A DNA stretch of 64,000 bases, taken from the NCBI GenBank assembly GCA_902578545.1, contig CACHDI010000001.1, positions 62,001 through 126,000 of the forward strand, given 5' to 3'. Shown in pieces: positions 38,061 through 47,300 of the stretch. How positions within the stretch are numbered: position 1 is the first letter of the stretch; each line of letters starts with the position of its first letter. The DNA is from an uncultured Alphaproteobacteria bacterium (GTDB lineage Bacteria > Pseudomonadota > Alphaproteobacteria > Rhodobacterales > Rhodobacteraceae). Made by a program: the position numbers and the translations under genes. The notes beneath the pieces were generated by a model that ran no database searches, was not told the DNA's origin, and saw only the letters and a program-made list of their open reading frames with translations.

Positions 38061-39038
38061 ATGAGCAATAACAAAAAAATAGAATACGATAAAGTAATGT
38101 CTTTTCAATTTGATGATTTACCTATAAGGGGAAGAATTTGTCAAACTTCAAGGTCACTAAATAAAATTATTTCTCAACATAATTATCCTCCAGAAATTTC
38201 AAAATTGTTAGGAGAAACTATCGTTTTAAATGTCTTAATGGCCGATTCTATTAAACTTAAACATAAGTTATCTCTACAGGTACATGGAAATAAAGATTTA
38301 AAATTAATAGCTTCTGATTTTATTATTCCAAAACCTCCCAAAACTATATCATTTATTAGAGGTTATGCTAAATTTAATAAGGAGTTAAATTTTTATTCTA
38401 ATAAAGTTAGGGATCTTCTTGGTGATGGATACTTTGCTACTATTCTTGACCAAGGTGATGGTAATTTACCATATAAAGGTATTTCTAATTTAAACGGAAA
38501 TAGCTTAAAAAAATCAGCAGAAGAATTTTTTAAAAATTCTGAACAATTAGATACTAAATTTAATATTCTTGTACAAAAAATTTCTAATAAAAAAGAAAAA
38601 ATTAAATTTAAAGGTATTGGAATTATGTTGCAACTTTTGCCTCAGGAAAAAAAATTGAATAACTTTAATAAAAGTTTGAAAAGTTATAAGGAATTATCCG
38701 AATTTGTTAAAAATAAAATTTTTGATAATAAGGATTGTTGGAATAAAATTTCCTATCTTTTTGAAAATCATATTTTTTCTAAAAAAAATAATTTTAAGGA
38801 TATAATTTCTGATTTGTTATTACAAAGTTTCGAAGAGAATAACATTAGAGTATTTGAAGAGAAGGAATTTGATTTTGGATGTAGCTGTAGTGTTGATAAA
38901 GTTAAACAAACTATGTCGATATATTCAGTGAAAGAAATTGATTTAATGACTAATGATTTAGGTAAAGTAACAGCAGATTGTCAATTTTGCGGGGCTAAAT
39001 ATATACTTAGTCCATCTGAATTAGGATATAGAAACTAA
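38061..39038 (+). CDS. hslO: redox-regulated chaperone Hsp33
   Basis: Holdase activated by oxidative stress. From the ATG at 38061 (MSNNKKIEYDKVMSFQF) it has 325 residues. The frame is open further upstream, but that part (22 codons from 37995) is hydrophobic and atypical. The C-terminal zinc switch has C274 and C276 in FGCSCS and C307 and C310 in ADCQFCGAKY, 30 residues apart, as required. N-terminal motifs are RGRICQTSRSLNKII and VLMADSIKLKHKLSLQ. Here it starts a plus-strand run with a Nudix gene and cca. Confidence 0.92.
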   Translation: MSNNKKIEYDKVMSFQFDDLPIRGRICQTSRSLNKIISQHNYPPEISKLLGETIVLNVLMADSIKLKHKLSLQVHGNKDLKLIASDFIIPKPPKTISFIRGYAKFNKELNFYSNKVRDLLGDGYFATILDQGDGNLPYKGISNLNGNSLKKSAEEFFKNSEQLDTKFNILVQKISNKKEKIKFKGIGIMLQLLPQEKKLNNFNKSLKSYKELSEFVKNKIFDNKDCWNKISYLFENHIFSKKNNFKDIISDLLLQSFEENNIRVFEEKEFDFGCSCSVDKVKQTMSIYSVKEIDLMTNDLGKVTADCQFCGAKYILSPSELGYRN

Positions 39039-39056
39039 ATTAGTTATAGGACAATC

Positions 39057-39692
39057 TTGAAAAACATTTCAATTTTAAAGAAAATTCAGTTTAGTTTAAA
39101 AGAATTTAATCAGTATAAACAATTAAATTTTCCGCCAGCAAAATTCACTTCAGATTTTCATTTTGTCTACAGCGAAAAATTCAAATATGAACGAAGGAGT
39201 TATCGAAAAGCTACAGTTTTTTTTCTTTTAAGAGAGGTAGAAGAAACTTTGTATGTAGTTTTTACTAGGAGATCAAAAAATCTATCTTCTCATCCGGGTC
39301 AAATATCTTTCCCTGGTGGAATAATTGACAAAGATGATCCTACTATTGTGGATGCTGGATTTAGAGAGGTAGAGGAAGAAATTGGTATTAAAAAAGAAAA
39401 CATTGAAACTCTTGGGTTACTTCCACCGCACGAAACGGTAAGTCAATTTATAATATATCCATTTGTGGGATTTATCAAAAAACCAACTTCATTTTTCATT
39501 AACAAAAATGAAGTCGAAGAATTATTTTTTGTTCCACTTTTTTTTCTTCTTAACAATGAAAATATGCAATATCATGAATTCTCTCAAAATAAACAACGTG
39601 GGGGTTATTTTGCAGTGCCCTATGGTCCATATTATATTTGGGGAGCAACTGCTAGAATTATAAAAAGTTTTGTTGAAAAATATCAAAGTTAA
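39057..39692 (+). CDS. CoA pyrophosphatase-type Nudix hydrolase (NudL/YeaB)
   Basis: 211 residues, starting at TTG 39057. The UPF0035/NudL features are FTRRSKNLSSHPGQISFPGGIID followed by the Nudix box AGFREVEEEIG and LLPPHETVSQFIIYPFVGF. This family cleaves coenzyme A and related nucleotide diphosphates. The RRS-x-x-L-x-x-HPGQISFPGG run is the distinguishing motif. It lies 18 bases after hslO and 4 bases before cca, so the three are probably co-transcribed. Confidence 0.85.
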   Translation: MKNISILKKIQFSLKEFNQYKQLNFPPAKFTSDFHFVYSEKFKYERRSYRKATVFFLLREVEETLYVVFTRRSKNLSSHPGQISFPGGIIDKDDPTIVDAGFREVEEEIGIKKENIETLGLLPPHETVSQFIIYPFVGFIKKPTSFFINKNEVEELFFVPLFFLLNNENMQYHEFSQNKQRGGYFAVPYGPYYIWGATARIIKSFVEKYQS

Positions 39693-39696
39693 AAAT

Positions 39697-40971
39697 ATGA
39701 AGTCTCTACAACAGAATAATCTTATCAAAGCACCATTTGATATTTCTTGGTTATTAGAAAAAGATATTTTAAGAATTTCAAAAATTTTAACTTCAAAGGG
39801 TGCAAATCTTTATGCTGTAGGAGGAAGTGTGAGAGCCTCGTATTGGAAAGAAGAGTTTGATAATATAGATTTTGCTATAAATATAACCCCTCATGAAGTT
39901 AAAGAATTATTAAAGAATATCAGATGTACTATAATACAGACTGGGATTGAATATGGTACATTATCGGTGATAATAAATAAAAAACTATTTGAAATTACTA
40001 GTTTTAGAAAAGATATTGAAACATTTGGACGAAAAGCAATTGTTAAATACACAAATTGTATAAAACAAGATGCTAAGAGAAGGGATTTTACTTTTAATGC
40101 TATATATCTAAATATGAAAGGTGAAATAGTAGATCCCCTTGGTAATTTCTCAGATTTAGCTAAAGGGAAAGTAAAATTTGTAGGAGATCCCAAAAAAAGA
40201 ATATTAGAAGATCATCTTCGAATTTTAAGATTTTTTCGCTTTCTAAGTAAATACCCTTTACAAAATAAACGGGTCAATTTTAGAACTTTAAAAACAATTA
40301 ATGAAACTAAAGACCTAGTAAAAAAACTTAGTAAAGAAAGAATTTGGAGAGAGTTTAAAATGATACTTTCTAGCGATGGTGCTAGTTTAGCATTAAGATT
40401 TATGAATAAAACTGGGGTATTAAAAGTTTTGTTTCCAAGTTTTACTTTAAAAAGAGCCATAAATCTTATTGCACTAGAAGAAATATTTATTAGAAAAATA
40501 TTTAAAGATGTTAGTTGCAATAATTTTGAATTTAAAAATCCAATTTTGAGATTAAGCATATTGTTAAAAAATCAACAGAAACCTATACAAGAAGTACTTA
40601 GTCTTAATAGAAATGAAATTAAGATGTTTAACTTTTATAATAAATTTGAAAAATATTCTAAAAACTTCAAATCTTTAGGTTTTAATTACGGTCAAAAAAA
40701 TGGATTGAGTCTTTTATTACTTTATATAGCTAAAAAGAAAAATTTTGATATTTATATAAAATCAAAAAAGTCCGAGCAAAAATTATTACGTTATTTTGGA
40801 GAAATAACGGATGGTGCTAAAGCTATGAAAAATTTTCCAGTAAATGGGAATGATCTAAGTAAAATGGGTTATTCTGGTAAAGCAATAGGATCAATTTTAG
40901 AAAGATTAAAAAAAACTTGGATGGATTCTGATTTTAAGCTTAACAAAAAACAATTATTGTTAAAATTATAA
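39697..40971 (+). CDS. cca: CCA tRNA nucleotidyltransferase / poly(A) polymerase family protein
   Basis: Adds or repairs the 3' CCA of tRNA. The 424 residues from ATG 39697 (the frame is open to 39670, overlapping the Nudix gene) have the head-domain loop LYAVGGSVRASYW (about 39-50), KRRDFTFNAIYLN, DPLGNFSDLAKGKVKFVGDP and EDHLRILRFFRF. All are typical of class II nucleotidyltransferases. The metal-binding D-x-D after the loop reads N56-I-D58, so the first carboxylate seems to be lost, and the usual RD of the G-G-x-V-R-D loop is RA. Activity may be altered, or D55 may substitute. It is convergent with hemF (1-base gap). Confidence 0.83.
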   Translation: MKSLQQNNLIKAPFDISWLLEKDILRISKILTSKGANLYAVGGSVRASYWKEEFDNIDFAINITPHEVKELLKNIRCTIIQTGIEYGTLSVIINKKLFEITSFRKDIETFGRKAIVKYTNCIKQDAKRRDFTFNAIYLNMKGEIVDPLGNFSDLAKGKVKFVGDPKKRILEDHLRILRFFRFLSKYPLQNKRVNFRTLKTINETKDLVKKLSKERIWREFKMILSSDGASLALRFMNKTGVLKVLFPSFTLKRAINLIALEEIFIRKIFKDVSCNNFEFKNPILRLSILLKNQQKPIQEVLSLNRNEIKMFNFYNKFEKYSKNFKSLGFNYGQKNGLSLLLLYIAKKKNFDIYIKSKKSEQKLLRYFGEITDGAKAMKNFPVNGNDLSKMGYSGKAIGSILERLKKTWMDSDFKLNKKQLLLKL

Positions 40972-40972
40972 A

Positions 40973-41875
40973 CTAGGGCCATTTCGCAATAGGTGGTAAA
41001 CTCATTAATACTGCCTCAGGATTATGACCAGTTTGAAGACCAAATTGTGTTCCTCTATCATAAACAAGATTGAACTCAGCGTATCTTCCTCTTTTTATAA
41101 GTTGCCATTCTCTTTCTTCTGAAGTCCAAGGTTTTTTCATGTGATGTTTTGTGATTGCAGAAAAAGTATCAAGAAATGCTCTCCCTACACTTTTGACAAA
41201 AGTAAAATCTTTTTGCCAATTCTCTGTATTTAGATCATCAAAAAAAATTCCACCAACTCCTCTGGGTTCATTCCAATGTTTGATCATAAAGTATTCATCT
41301 GCCCAATTTTTGAATTTTGTATAATATTCTTTATCAGCCTTATCGCACACTTTTTTTAGCTCATTGTGAAAGTATCTGGTGTCCTCTTCATTTTCTACCA
41401 TAGGATTTAAATCTGATCCCCCTCCAAACCAACTCATACCCTTAGTCCAAAACATTCTTGTATTCATGTGAACAGCAGGAGTCTTTGGAGACTGCATATG
41501 TGCAACTAGGCTTATTCCAGAAGCCCAAAACTGAGGATCTTCTTTTAAACCTGGTATATTATGCCTAGATGATAAACTTTTTTGAGCTAAAGGTTCTAGA
41601 TTTCCATAAACAGTTGAAACATTTACACCAACCTTTTCAAAAACTCTTCCATCTCTCATTACAGACATAATGCCACCACCTCCATCTTCCCCATTTTTAC
41701 TTTTTCTAAAAGTTTGCTTTTTTTCAAATTTTCCAGGTGGTCTTGAAGAAAATTCTCCTGAATCTTTTAATATTTCAATTTTTTCAAAATCTTCGCATAT
41801 CATATCTCTCAATTCTTCGAACCATTCTTTTGCAATTTGCTTTTCACTATCCCCGACAATTTCTCTTGTTTCCAT
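40973..41875 (-). CDS. hemF: aerobic coproporphyrinogen-III oxidase
   Basis: Oxygen-dependent decarboxylation of coproporphyrinogen III in haem synthesis. The 300 residues match HemF throughout: GGGGIMSVMRDGRVFEKVGVNVS, PAVHMNTRMFW, WFGGGSDLNP, HWNEPRGVGGIFFDDL and the C-terminal RGRYAEFNLVYDRGTQFGLQTG. The oxygen requirement fits an aerobic or microaerobic organism. It is a single gene, divergent from tlyA across 86 bases. Confidence 0.96.
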   Translation of the reverse strand: METREIVGDSEKQIAKEWFEELRDMICEDFEKIEILKDSGEFSSRPPGKFEKKQTFRKSKNGEDGGGGIMSVMRDGRVFEKVGVNVSTVYGNLEPLAQKSLSSRHNIPGLKEDPQFWASGISLVAHMQSPKTPAVHMNTRMFWTKGMSWFGGGSDLNPMVENEEDTRYFHNELKKVCDKADKEYYTKFKNWADEYFMIKHWNEPRGVGGIFFDDLNTENWQKDFTFVKSVGRAFLDTFSAITKHHMKKPWTSEEREWQLIKRGRYAEFNLVYDRGTQFGLQTGHNPEAVLMSLPPIAKWP

Positions 41876-41961
41876 GCTGGTATCCTTTGAAAAATTTTTT
41901 TAATTCTTTATTTATGATAGTACTTAATCTTTTATTTATTCAAAAGAAATAACTTAATTTA

Positions 41962-42720
41962 ATGTCAAAAGTAAATTACAGACCACATAAAAAAAATTTA
42001 AGGTTAGATTTAACACTATATAATCTAGGCTTCACTGAAAGTAGAGCCAAAGCGATAGATCTTATAAAGCAAGGAAAAGTATTTGTTAATTCAAAAATTG
42101 TCGAGAAAAATTCTTATTTGGTAAATAAAGAGGATAAAATTTATGTAAAAAAAGATGTTAAACAGTGGGTAAGCCGAGGCGCAATAAAATTGCTATACGC
42201 TCTAGAAAAATTTGATTTAGATGTAACTGGAAAAATTGTTTATGATATAGGAGCTTCAACAGGAGGCTTTACAGAAGTTTGTATAGAAAAGGGTGCAAAA
42301 CTAGTTTATTCGATTGATGTTGGTACAAATCAATTACATGAAAAATTGAAAAATGATAAAAGAGTAATAAATATTTCGTCTACTGACATCAGGTCAATTA
42401 GAGAGTTAAATTTATCTAACCCACAAATAATGGTAATTGACTTGTCCTTCATATCCGTAACAAAGGCATTACCATTTGTTATGTCCAAAGTACAAAAGGA
42501 TACAAAAATGATATGTTTAATAAAACCTCAATTTGAACTATCAAAAAAACAATTGAATAAAAATGGCATAGTAAAGAATGAAGAGTATATTAAAGATGTA
42601 ATATTAAAGATAAAACAGTTTTTTACTGAACTTAAATGGGGCTTTATTGATATAAAAGAGAGTCCGATAGTTGGTAGATCAGGAAATAAAGAATTTCTAC
42701 TGTACGCAAAGAAGCAATGA
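41962..42720 (+). CDS. tlyA: TlyA-family rRNA 2'-O-methyltransferase
   Basis: 252 residues with an N-terminal S4 RNA-binding domain (about 12-65, RLDLTLYNLGFTESRAKAIDL and GKVFVNS) and an FtsJ-like Rossmann domain beginning VYDIGASTGGFTE (about 93-105). VIDLSFISVTKALP and LIKPQFELSKK follow. TlyA proteins methylate 16S and/or 23S rRNA; the older annotation 'hemolysin A' reflects a secondary effect. It is a single gene converging on aroC with a 4-base gap. Confidence 0.9.
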   Translation: MSKVNYRPHKKNLRLDLTLYNLGFTESRAKAIDLIKQGKVFVNSKIVEKNSYLVNKEDKIYVKKDVKQWVSRGAIKLLYALEKFDLDVTGKIVYDIGASTGGFTEVCIEKGAKLVYSIDVGTNQLHEKLKNDKRVINISSTDIRSIRELNLSNPQIMVIDLSFISVTKALPFVMSKVQKDTKMICLIKPQFELSKKQLNKNGIVKNEEYIKDVILKIKQFFTELKWGFIDIKESPIVGRSGNKEFLLYAKKQ

Positions 42721-42724
42721 AGAT

Positions 42725-43807
42725 TTAACCAATTTGCCCTCTATTTATTAAATACTGATCTAACAGAACACATGCCATCATGGCTTCACCTACAGGTACT
42801 GCTCTTATTCCAACACATGGGTCATGCCTTCCAGTTGTTTGAATTTGAACATTATCGTAATTTTCATTTACAGTGTTTTTTGTTTTCAGAATTGATGAAG
42901 TTGGTTTTACTGCAAATCTAGTGATCAAATCCTGCCCAGTAGAAATTCCTCCTAAAATTCCTCCAGAATTGTTAGATTCATACATAGGTAAATTTGTTTT
43001 ATTTGACCTAATTTCGTCAGCATTTTCATCTCCAGTGAGAGTAGCTGAATTCATTCCTTCCCCAATCTCAACTCCTTTTACAGCATTAATAGACATCATA
43101 GCAGCAGCAATTTGAGTATCTAATTTATTGTAAATCGGTGCTCCAATACCTGCCGGAAGGTTTTTTGCAATTACTTCGATTATTGCCCCAACAGAATTTC
43201 CATCTTTACGAATTTTTCTCAAATAGAGGGACCAATTATCAACTATTTCTTTATCTGGACACCAAAATGGATTTTTTGATATTTGTTTTTGATCAAAATT
43301 ATTTTTGTTAATTTTTTTACTACCAATTTGTACCAAATAACCAAATATTTCTAGTTTGGGAATTATATTTTTTAAAGCAAGTCTTGCTACAGCACCTGCA
43401 GCTACCCTTGCTGCAGTTTCTCTTGCGGATGATCTGCCTCCACCTCTATAATCTCGAATGCCATATTTTTGAAAGTATGTAATATCTGCATGACCTGGTC
43501 TAAATGAAGATGAAATTTTTGAGTAATCTTTTGACCTTTGGTCTACATTTTTAATCATTAATTGTATTGGAGTACCAGTAGTCTTACCTTCAAAAACACC
43601 TGACAAAATTTCAACATTATCCGGTTCTTTTCTTTGAGTAGTAAATTTATTTTGACCTGGTTTTCTTTTATCTAAAAAATTTTGTATTTTTTTTTCAGTT
43701 AAATCAATCCTTGGAGGACAGCCATCAATAGTAACACCTATTGCTTTTCCGTGACTTTCGCCCCATGTAGTAAACCGGTATAGATGGCCAAAGCTATTCA
43801 TAGACAT
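42725..43807 (-). CDS. aroC: chorismate synthase
   Basis: Last step of the shikimate pathway (5-enolpyruvylshikimate 3-phosphate to chorismate, reduced-FMN dependent). The 360 residues begin [24 protein letters not shown]. The signature runs [37 protein letters not shown], split here as [19 protein letters not shown] and [29 protein letters not shown] lies near the end. It is downstream of petC on the same strand after an 84-base AT-rich gap, so it probably has its own promoter. Confidence 0.97.
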   Translation of the reverse strand: MSMNSFGHLYRFTTWGESHGKAIGVTIDGCPPRIDLTEKKIQNFLDKRKPGQNKFTTQRKEPDNVEILSGVFEGKTTGTPIQLMIKNVDQRSKDYSKISSSFRPGHADITYFQKYGIRDYRGGGRSSARETAARVAAGAVARLALKNIIPKLEIFGYLVQIGSKKINKNNFDQKQISKNPFWCPDKEIVDNWSLYLRKIRKDGNSVGAIIEVIAKNLPAGIGAPIYNKLDTQIAAAMMSINAVKGVEIGEGMNSATLTGDENADEIRSNKTNLPMYESNNSGGILGGISTGQDLITRFAVKPTSSILKTKNTVNENYDNVQIQTTGRHDPCVGIRAVPVGEAMMACVLLDQYLINRGQIG

Positions 43808-43891
43808 AGTTTTACTCTTAAATCATATTAGAGTTATAAAAAACTTTAATTTTACATTTTGATTATTACAGAAAATTTAAAAAAATAAAAA

Positions 43892-44710
43892 CTAAACTTG
43901 TTTTCTTTTTACATTTGCCCAAATTTTCTTATTTGTAAAATATAAAAGTATAGCTAATACTATCAAGTAGGAAGCTGCTGTAAATCCAAACTCTTTTCTA
44001 GCGTTAAGTTTTGGTTCAGCAGCCCACATTAAAAATGCAGCAACATCTTTTGCTTGTTGATCAATTGTAGCTTCTGTTCCATCTATATATTCAACATCAT
44101 CTCCCCATAAAGGCTGAGCCATACCAATCCATTTTCCTGGATAATATTTATTTTCATACAATGTAACCCCAGCTTGTTCCTTTTCTTCACCAGTAAAGCC
44201 AGCTAATAAATTTACAATATACTCTGGTCCACCCATTCCTTTTACTAGTTGATTGATACCAGTACCATATGGTCCATGAAAACCGGCACGAGCTTTAGCA
44301 ATAAGACTCAAATCAGGAGCGTTTTCAACACCTGATACAGGAAATTTATCCGACGGTTTTCCATCTCTAAAGTCGTCAAGTTCAGCATCATATATTTCAT
44401 ACTGAGCAGCGTAAGCTTTAACTTGTTTCGGTTCTAACTCTGGTCCTCCTGGATCACCTAATGTTCTAAATGCTACCTGTTTCATTCCATGACATCCAGC
44501 GCATACCTCAGTATAAACTTGAAGACCTCTTTGTAATTGATTTCTATCAAAAGTTCCGAAGGGGCCTTCAAAAGAAAAGTCAACATCTTTAATTTTTTCT
44601 GCTTCACCTGCAGAGTGGGACTCATTTACAAATAAGGTAAAACACACAAAAATTAAAAAGATCACAGGGAATCTATTCATAATAAGTTTCTTCTTTAAAA
44701 AAATTTCCAT
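43892..44710 (-). CDS. petC: cytochrome c1 of the bc1 complex
   Basis: Haem c subunit that passes electrons to soluble or membrane cytochrome c. The 272 residues have a signal peptide, the haem-binding CAGCH (C70-H74), the axial methionine in [15 protein letters not shown], and a C-terminal anchor helix (about 243-262, [12 protein letters not shown]) ending in basic residues. The ATG at 44710 overlaps the petB stop (TAATG); a second ATG at 44680 ([11 protein letters not shown]) would give a more ordinary signal peptide. Last gene of petA-petB-petC. Confidence 0.95.
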   Translation of the reverse strand: MEIFLKKKLIMNRFPVIFLIFVCFTLFVNESHSAGEAEKIKDVDFSFEGPFGTFDRNQLQRGLQVYTEVCAGCHGMKQVAFRTLGDPGGPELEPKQVKAYAAQYEIYDAELDDFRDGKPSDKFPVSGVENAPDLSLIAKARAGFHGPYGTGINQLVKGMGGPEYIVNLLAGFTGEEKEQAGVTLYENKYYPGKWIGMAQPLWGDDVEYIDGTEATIDQQAKDVAAFLMWAAEPKLNARKEFGFTAASYLIVLAILLYFTNKKIWANVKRKQV

Positions 44711-46065
44711 TATTCTGCGGGTACTGTATTGCCATCCAAACTATCAGATTGTGGAGACTTTTTCTTTTTGCTTGCTATGTTTACAGCTTCTTCAATTGTT
44801 TCTGGTTGTTTATCTGGAGTTTCTATTATGCCTAATATAGGTAATATAAGCAGAAAATATGCAAACCAGTACGCTGATCCAATTAAAGCTATTGTTGCAT
44901 AAGGTTCTTCTGCAGGCATTGCACCGCACCACATAAGGACAATAAAATCAACTACTAATATAGCAAACCACCATTTAAATTGTGGTCTATATCTACCAGA
45001 TCTAACAGATGATGTATCTAACCAAGGAGCAAGTGCCATTACAACTATCGCTCCAAACATTGCTATTACACCAAAAAGTTTAGCAGTTACTACCCCACCA
45101 GTTATAAAAGTAGTGAATTGTACAACCCATACATCAGCGGTAAATGCCCTCAAAATAGCGTAGAAAGGAAGCAAATACCATTCAGGAACAATGTGAGCAG
45201 GTGTAACTAAAGCATTAGCTTCGATATAATTGTCAGGATGACCTAGATAATTAGGCATAAAAGCTACAACTGAAACAAATGCAATTAGTATTAAAACCAA
45301 TGCGAACATATCTTTAATTACGTAGTATGGCCAAAAGGGTACAGTGTCTTTTTCTGCGTCTTCTTTTGAAGTTCTCCTAACTTCAACACCTGTTGGATTG
45401 TTATTACCTGTTGTGTGAAATGCCCATATGTGCAAGATCACTAATCCTAGTATGACAAAAGGCAACAAATAATGAAGACTGAAAAACCTATTTAATGTTG
45501 CATTATCTACTGCTGGACCTCCTAATAGCCATGTTTGAAAGGGTTCACCTACAACTGGAATTGCTCCAAAAAGACTTGTGATAACAGTTGCTCCCCAAAA
45601 TGACATTTGTCCCCAAGGTAAAACATAACCTAAGAATACTGTAGCCATCATTGCTACATAAATTAACATTCCTAGAATCCAGGTTATCTCGCGAGGTTCT
45701 TTATATGAACCATAATACAAACCTCTAAATATATGCATATATACGGCTATGAAAAATAAGGATGCACCATTAGCGTGAATATATCTGATTGCCCAACCAG
45801 CATTAACGTTTCTCATTATATGTTCAACACTATTAAAAGCATTATCAATATGTGGTGTATAATGCATTACCAGAACAATTCCGGTAATTATTTGTAAAAC
45901 AAGGCAAAATGTTAATACAACACCCCAAATCCACATCCAATTCAAATTTTTTGGAGTAGGGATCATTAATGTATCATACATCAATCCGAAAATTGGAAGC
46001 CTTTTGTGCATCCATGTCTGAAATCCAGGCTTAGGTTTATAATGATCGTGAGGAATTCCACCCAT
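44710..46065 (-). CDS. petB: cytochrome b of the bc1 complex
   Basis: Core quinol-oxidising subunit with haems bL and bH. The 451 residues include the four axial histidines H97, H111, H198 and H212, spaced and numbered exactly as expected for alphaproteobacterial cytochrome b. The Qo-site PEWY motif lies in [17 protein letters not shown], with [16 protein letters not shown] in the cd helix region. About eight transmembrane helices are predicted. The C-terminal tail beyond about 420 is charged and serine-rich. It lies 13 bases behind petA, and its stop overlaps the petC start. Confidence 0.97.
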   Translation of the reverse strand: MGGIPHDHYKPKPGFQTWMHKRLPIFGLMYDTLMIPTPKNLNWMWIWGVVLTFCLVLQIITGIVLVMHYTPHIDNAFNSVEHIMRNVNAGWAIRYIHANGASLFFIAVYMHIFRGLYYGSYKEPREITWILGMLIYVAMMATVFLGYVLPWGQMSFWGATVITSLFGAIPVVGEPFQTWLLGGPAVDNATLNRFFSLHYLLPFVILGLVILHIWAFHTTGNNNPTGVEVRRTSKEDAEKDTVPFWPYYVIKDMFALVLILIAFVSVVAFMPNYLGHPDNYIEANALVTPAHIVPEWYLLPFYAILRAFTADVWVVQFTTFITGGVVTAKLFGVIAMFGAIVVMALAPWLDTSSVRSGRYRPQFKWWFAILVVDFIVLMWCGAMPAEEPYATIALIGSAYWFAYFLLILPILGIIETPDKQPETIEEAVNIASKKKKSPQSDSLDGNTVPAE

Positions 46066-46078
46066 AACTTTTTCCTTT

Positions 46079-46636
46079 TTAACCGAGTTTAATAATCATA
46101 TCTTCAACAAACTTAGCAGTAGGAACTGGTAAGTTTTTTGGTGCAGGTCCTTTCCTGATTCTTCCAGCAGTATCATAATGTGATCCATGACATGGACAAA
46201 ACCAGCCATTGTAATCTCCTGCCTCTGCTAGTGGTACACAACCTAGATGGGTACATACTCCAACCATTACAAGCCATTCACCATCTTCATCTAAAGTTCT
46301 ATTGACATCGCTTGCATCTGTATCAGGTTTGTTTTCATTAAAAGACAAAGGATCAGGTAATGATGCGATATCTACACTTCTAGCCTCATCTATCTCGTCT
46401 TGTGTCCGTCTTCTGATAAAAACAGGCTTTCCAAGCCATTTTACAGTTATTTGTGAACCTGGTTCTACATCCGCTACATCAACTTCTATTGATGATAATG
46501 CCTGTACATCTGCTGAAGGATTCATTTGATCAATTAACGGCCAAACAGCTGCAGCAGTGGTTACAGCTCCGGCTGCAGCAGTAGCTACATATATGAAATC
46601 TCTTCTCGATGGCTCTTTAGTTTTAGTATCAGACAT
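46079..46636 (-). CDS. petA: Rieske iron-sulfur subunit of the bc1 complex
   Basis: 185 residues from the ATG at 46636. The N-terminus [20 protein letters not shown] is a twin-arginine-type signal anchor. The 2Fe-2S cluster is held by C128/H130 (CTHLGC) and C147/H150 (CPCHGSH), with a probable disulfide C133-C149. [10 protein letters not shown] is the Pro loop. The frame extends 15 codons further upstream, but AGGAG, 6 bases before 46636, sets the start. First gene of petABC; trmL is divergent across 113 bases, a common alphaproteobacterial arrangement. Confidence 0.96.
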   Translation of the reverse strand: MSDTKTKEPSRRDFIYVATAAAGAVTTAAAVWPLIDQMNPSADVQALSSIEVDVADVEPGSQITVKWLGKPVFIRRRTQDEIDEARSVDIASLPDPLSFNENKPDTDASDVNRTLDEDGEWLVMVGVCTHLGCVPLAEAGDYNGWFCPCHGSHYDTAGRIRKGPAPKNLPVPTAKFVEDMIIKLG

Positions 46637-46642
46637 AATCAT

Positions 46643-46647
46643 CTCCT
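46643..46647 (-). promoter_or_regulatory. ribosome-binding site of petA
   Basis: AGGAG on the minus strand, 6 bases before ATG 46636. It lies inside the longer open frame and so supports the shorter protein, which has a normal Tat-type N-terminus. Confidence 0.7.
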
Positions 46648-46749
46648 GGATATAAGTTAATAACAAAAAAAATATCTTCAACTATTTCAGGATCATATAT
46701 ATGTTTAAAACAAATTAGTCTAGCAGACTTTCGGACGCAGGTAATTTAA

Positions 46750-47232
46750 ATGTCTCAACAAAATATAAGATTAGCAATTTATCAACCTGATATACCCCAA
46801 AATCTGGGTGCAATGATAAGATTATGTGCTTGTTTTGGAGTTGAAATAGATTTAATCGAACCTTGTGGATTTCCTTTTTCAATAAAGTCTTTGCGAAGAA
46901 CAGCTATGGACTATACCAATTTAGTAAAAATTAAGAACCATAATGATTTTGATTCTTTTAAAATAAATTATGAAAAACAAAGAAGAATTATTCTTCTTAC
47001 AGTAAAATCACCGATCAGTATATATGATTTTAAATTCAAATCAGATGATATATTAATGGTAGGTAGTGAAAGTTCGGGAGTTTCTGCAGATGTAAGAAAT
47101 TCACTATCATTTCATGTAAAGATTCCAATTTTAACTCCTGCAAGATGTTTAAATGTAACTACTGCAGCTTCTATTGCTATATCCGAAGCTGTAAGACAAA
47201 CTATAAAAAAAATTAATAAAGATGAATCTTAA
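46750..47232 (+). CDS. trmL: tRNA (cytidine(34)-2'-O)-methyltransferase
   Basis: SPOUT-class enzyme modifying the wobble base of tRNA-Leu isoacceptors. The 160 residues match TrmL in length. The N-terminus is IRLAIYQPDIPQNLGAMIRLCACFG. The knot region contains MVGSESSGVSADV (about 101-113) and the C-terminal ARCLNVTTAASIAISEAVRQ. It is divergent from petA and followed by gabD after 68 bases on the same strand. Confidence 0.92.
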   Translation: MSQQNIRLAIYQPDIPQNLGAMIRLCACFGVEIDLIEPCGFPFSIKSLRRTAMDYTNLVKIKNHNDFDSFKINYEKQRRIILLTVKSPISIYDFKFKSDDILMVGSESSGVSADVRNSLSFHVKIPILTPARCLNVTTAASIAISEAVRQTIKKINKDES

Positions 47233-47300
47233 AAACTTGCCATTTCATTTCCTCTTTTATATCTTAGGCTAGATATATTTTACTTATAATCGAGGCTGAA

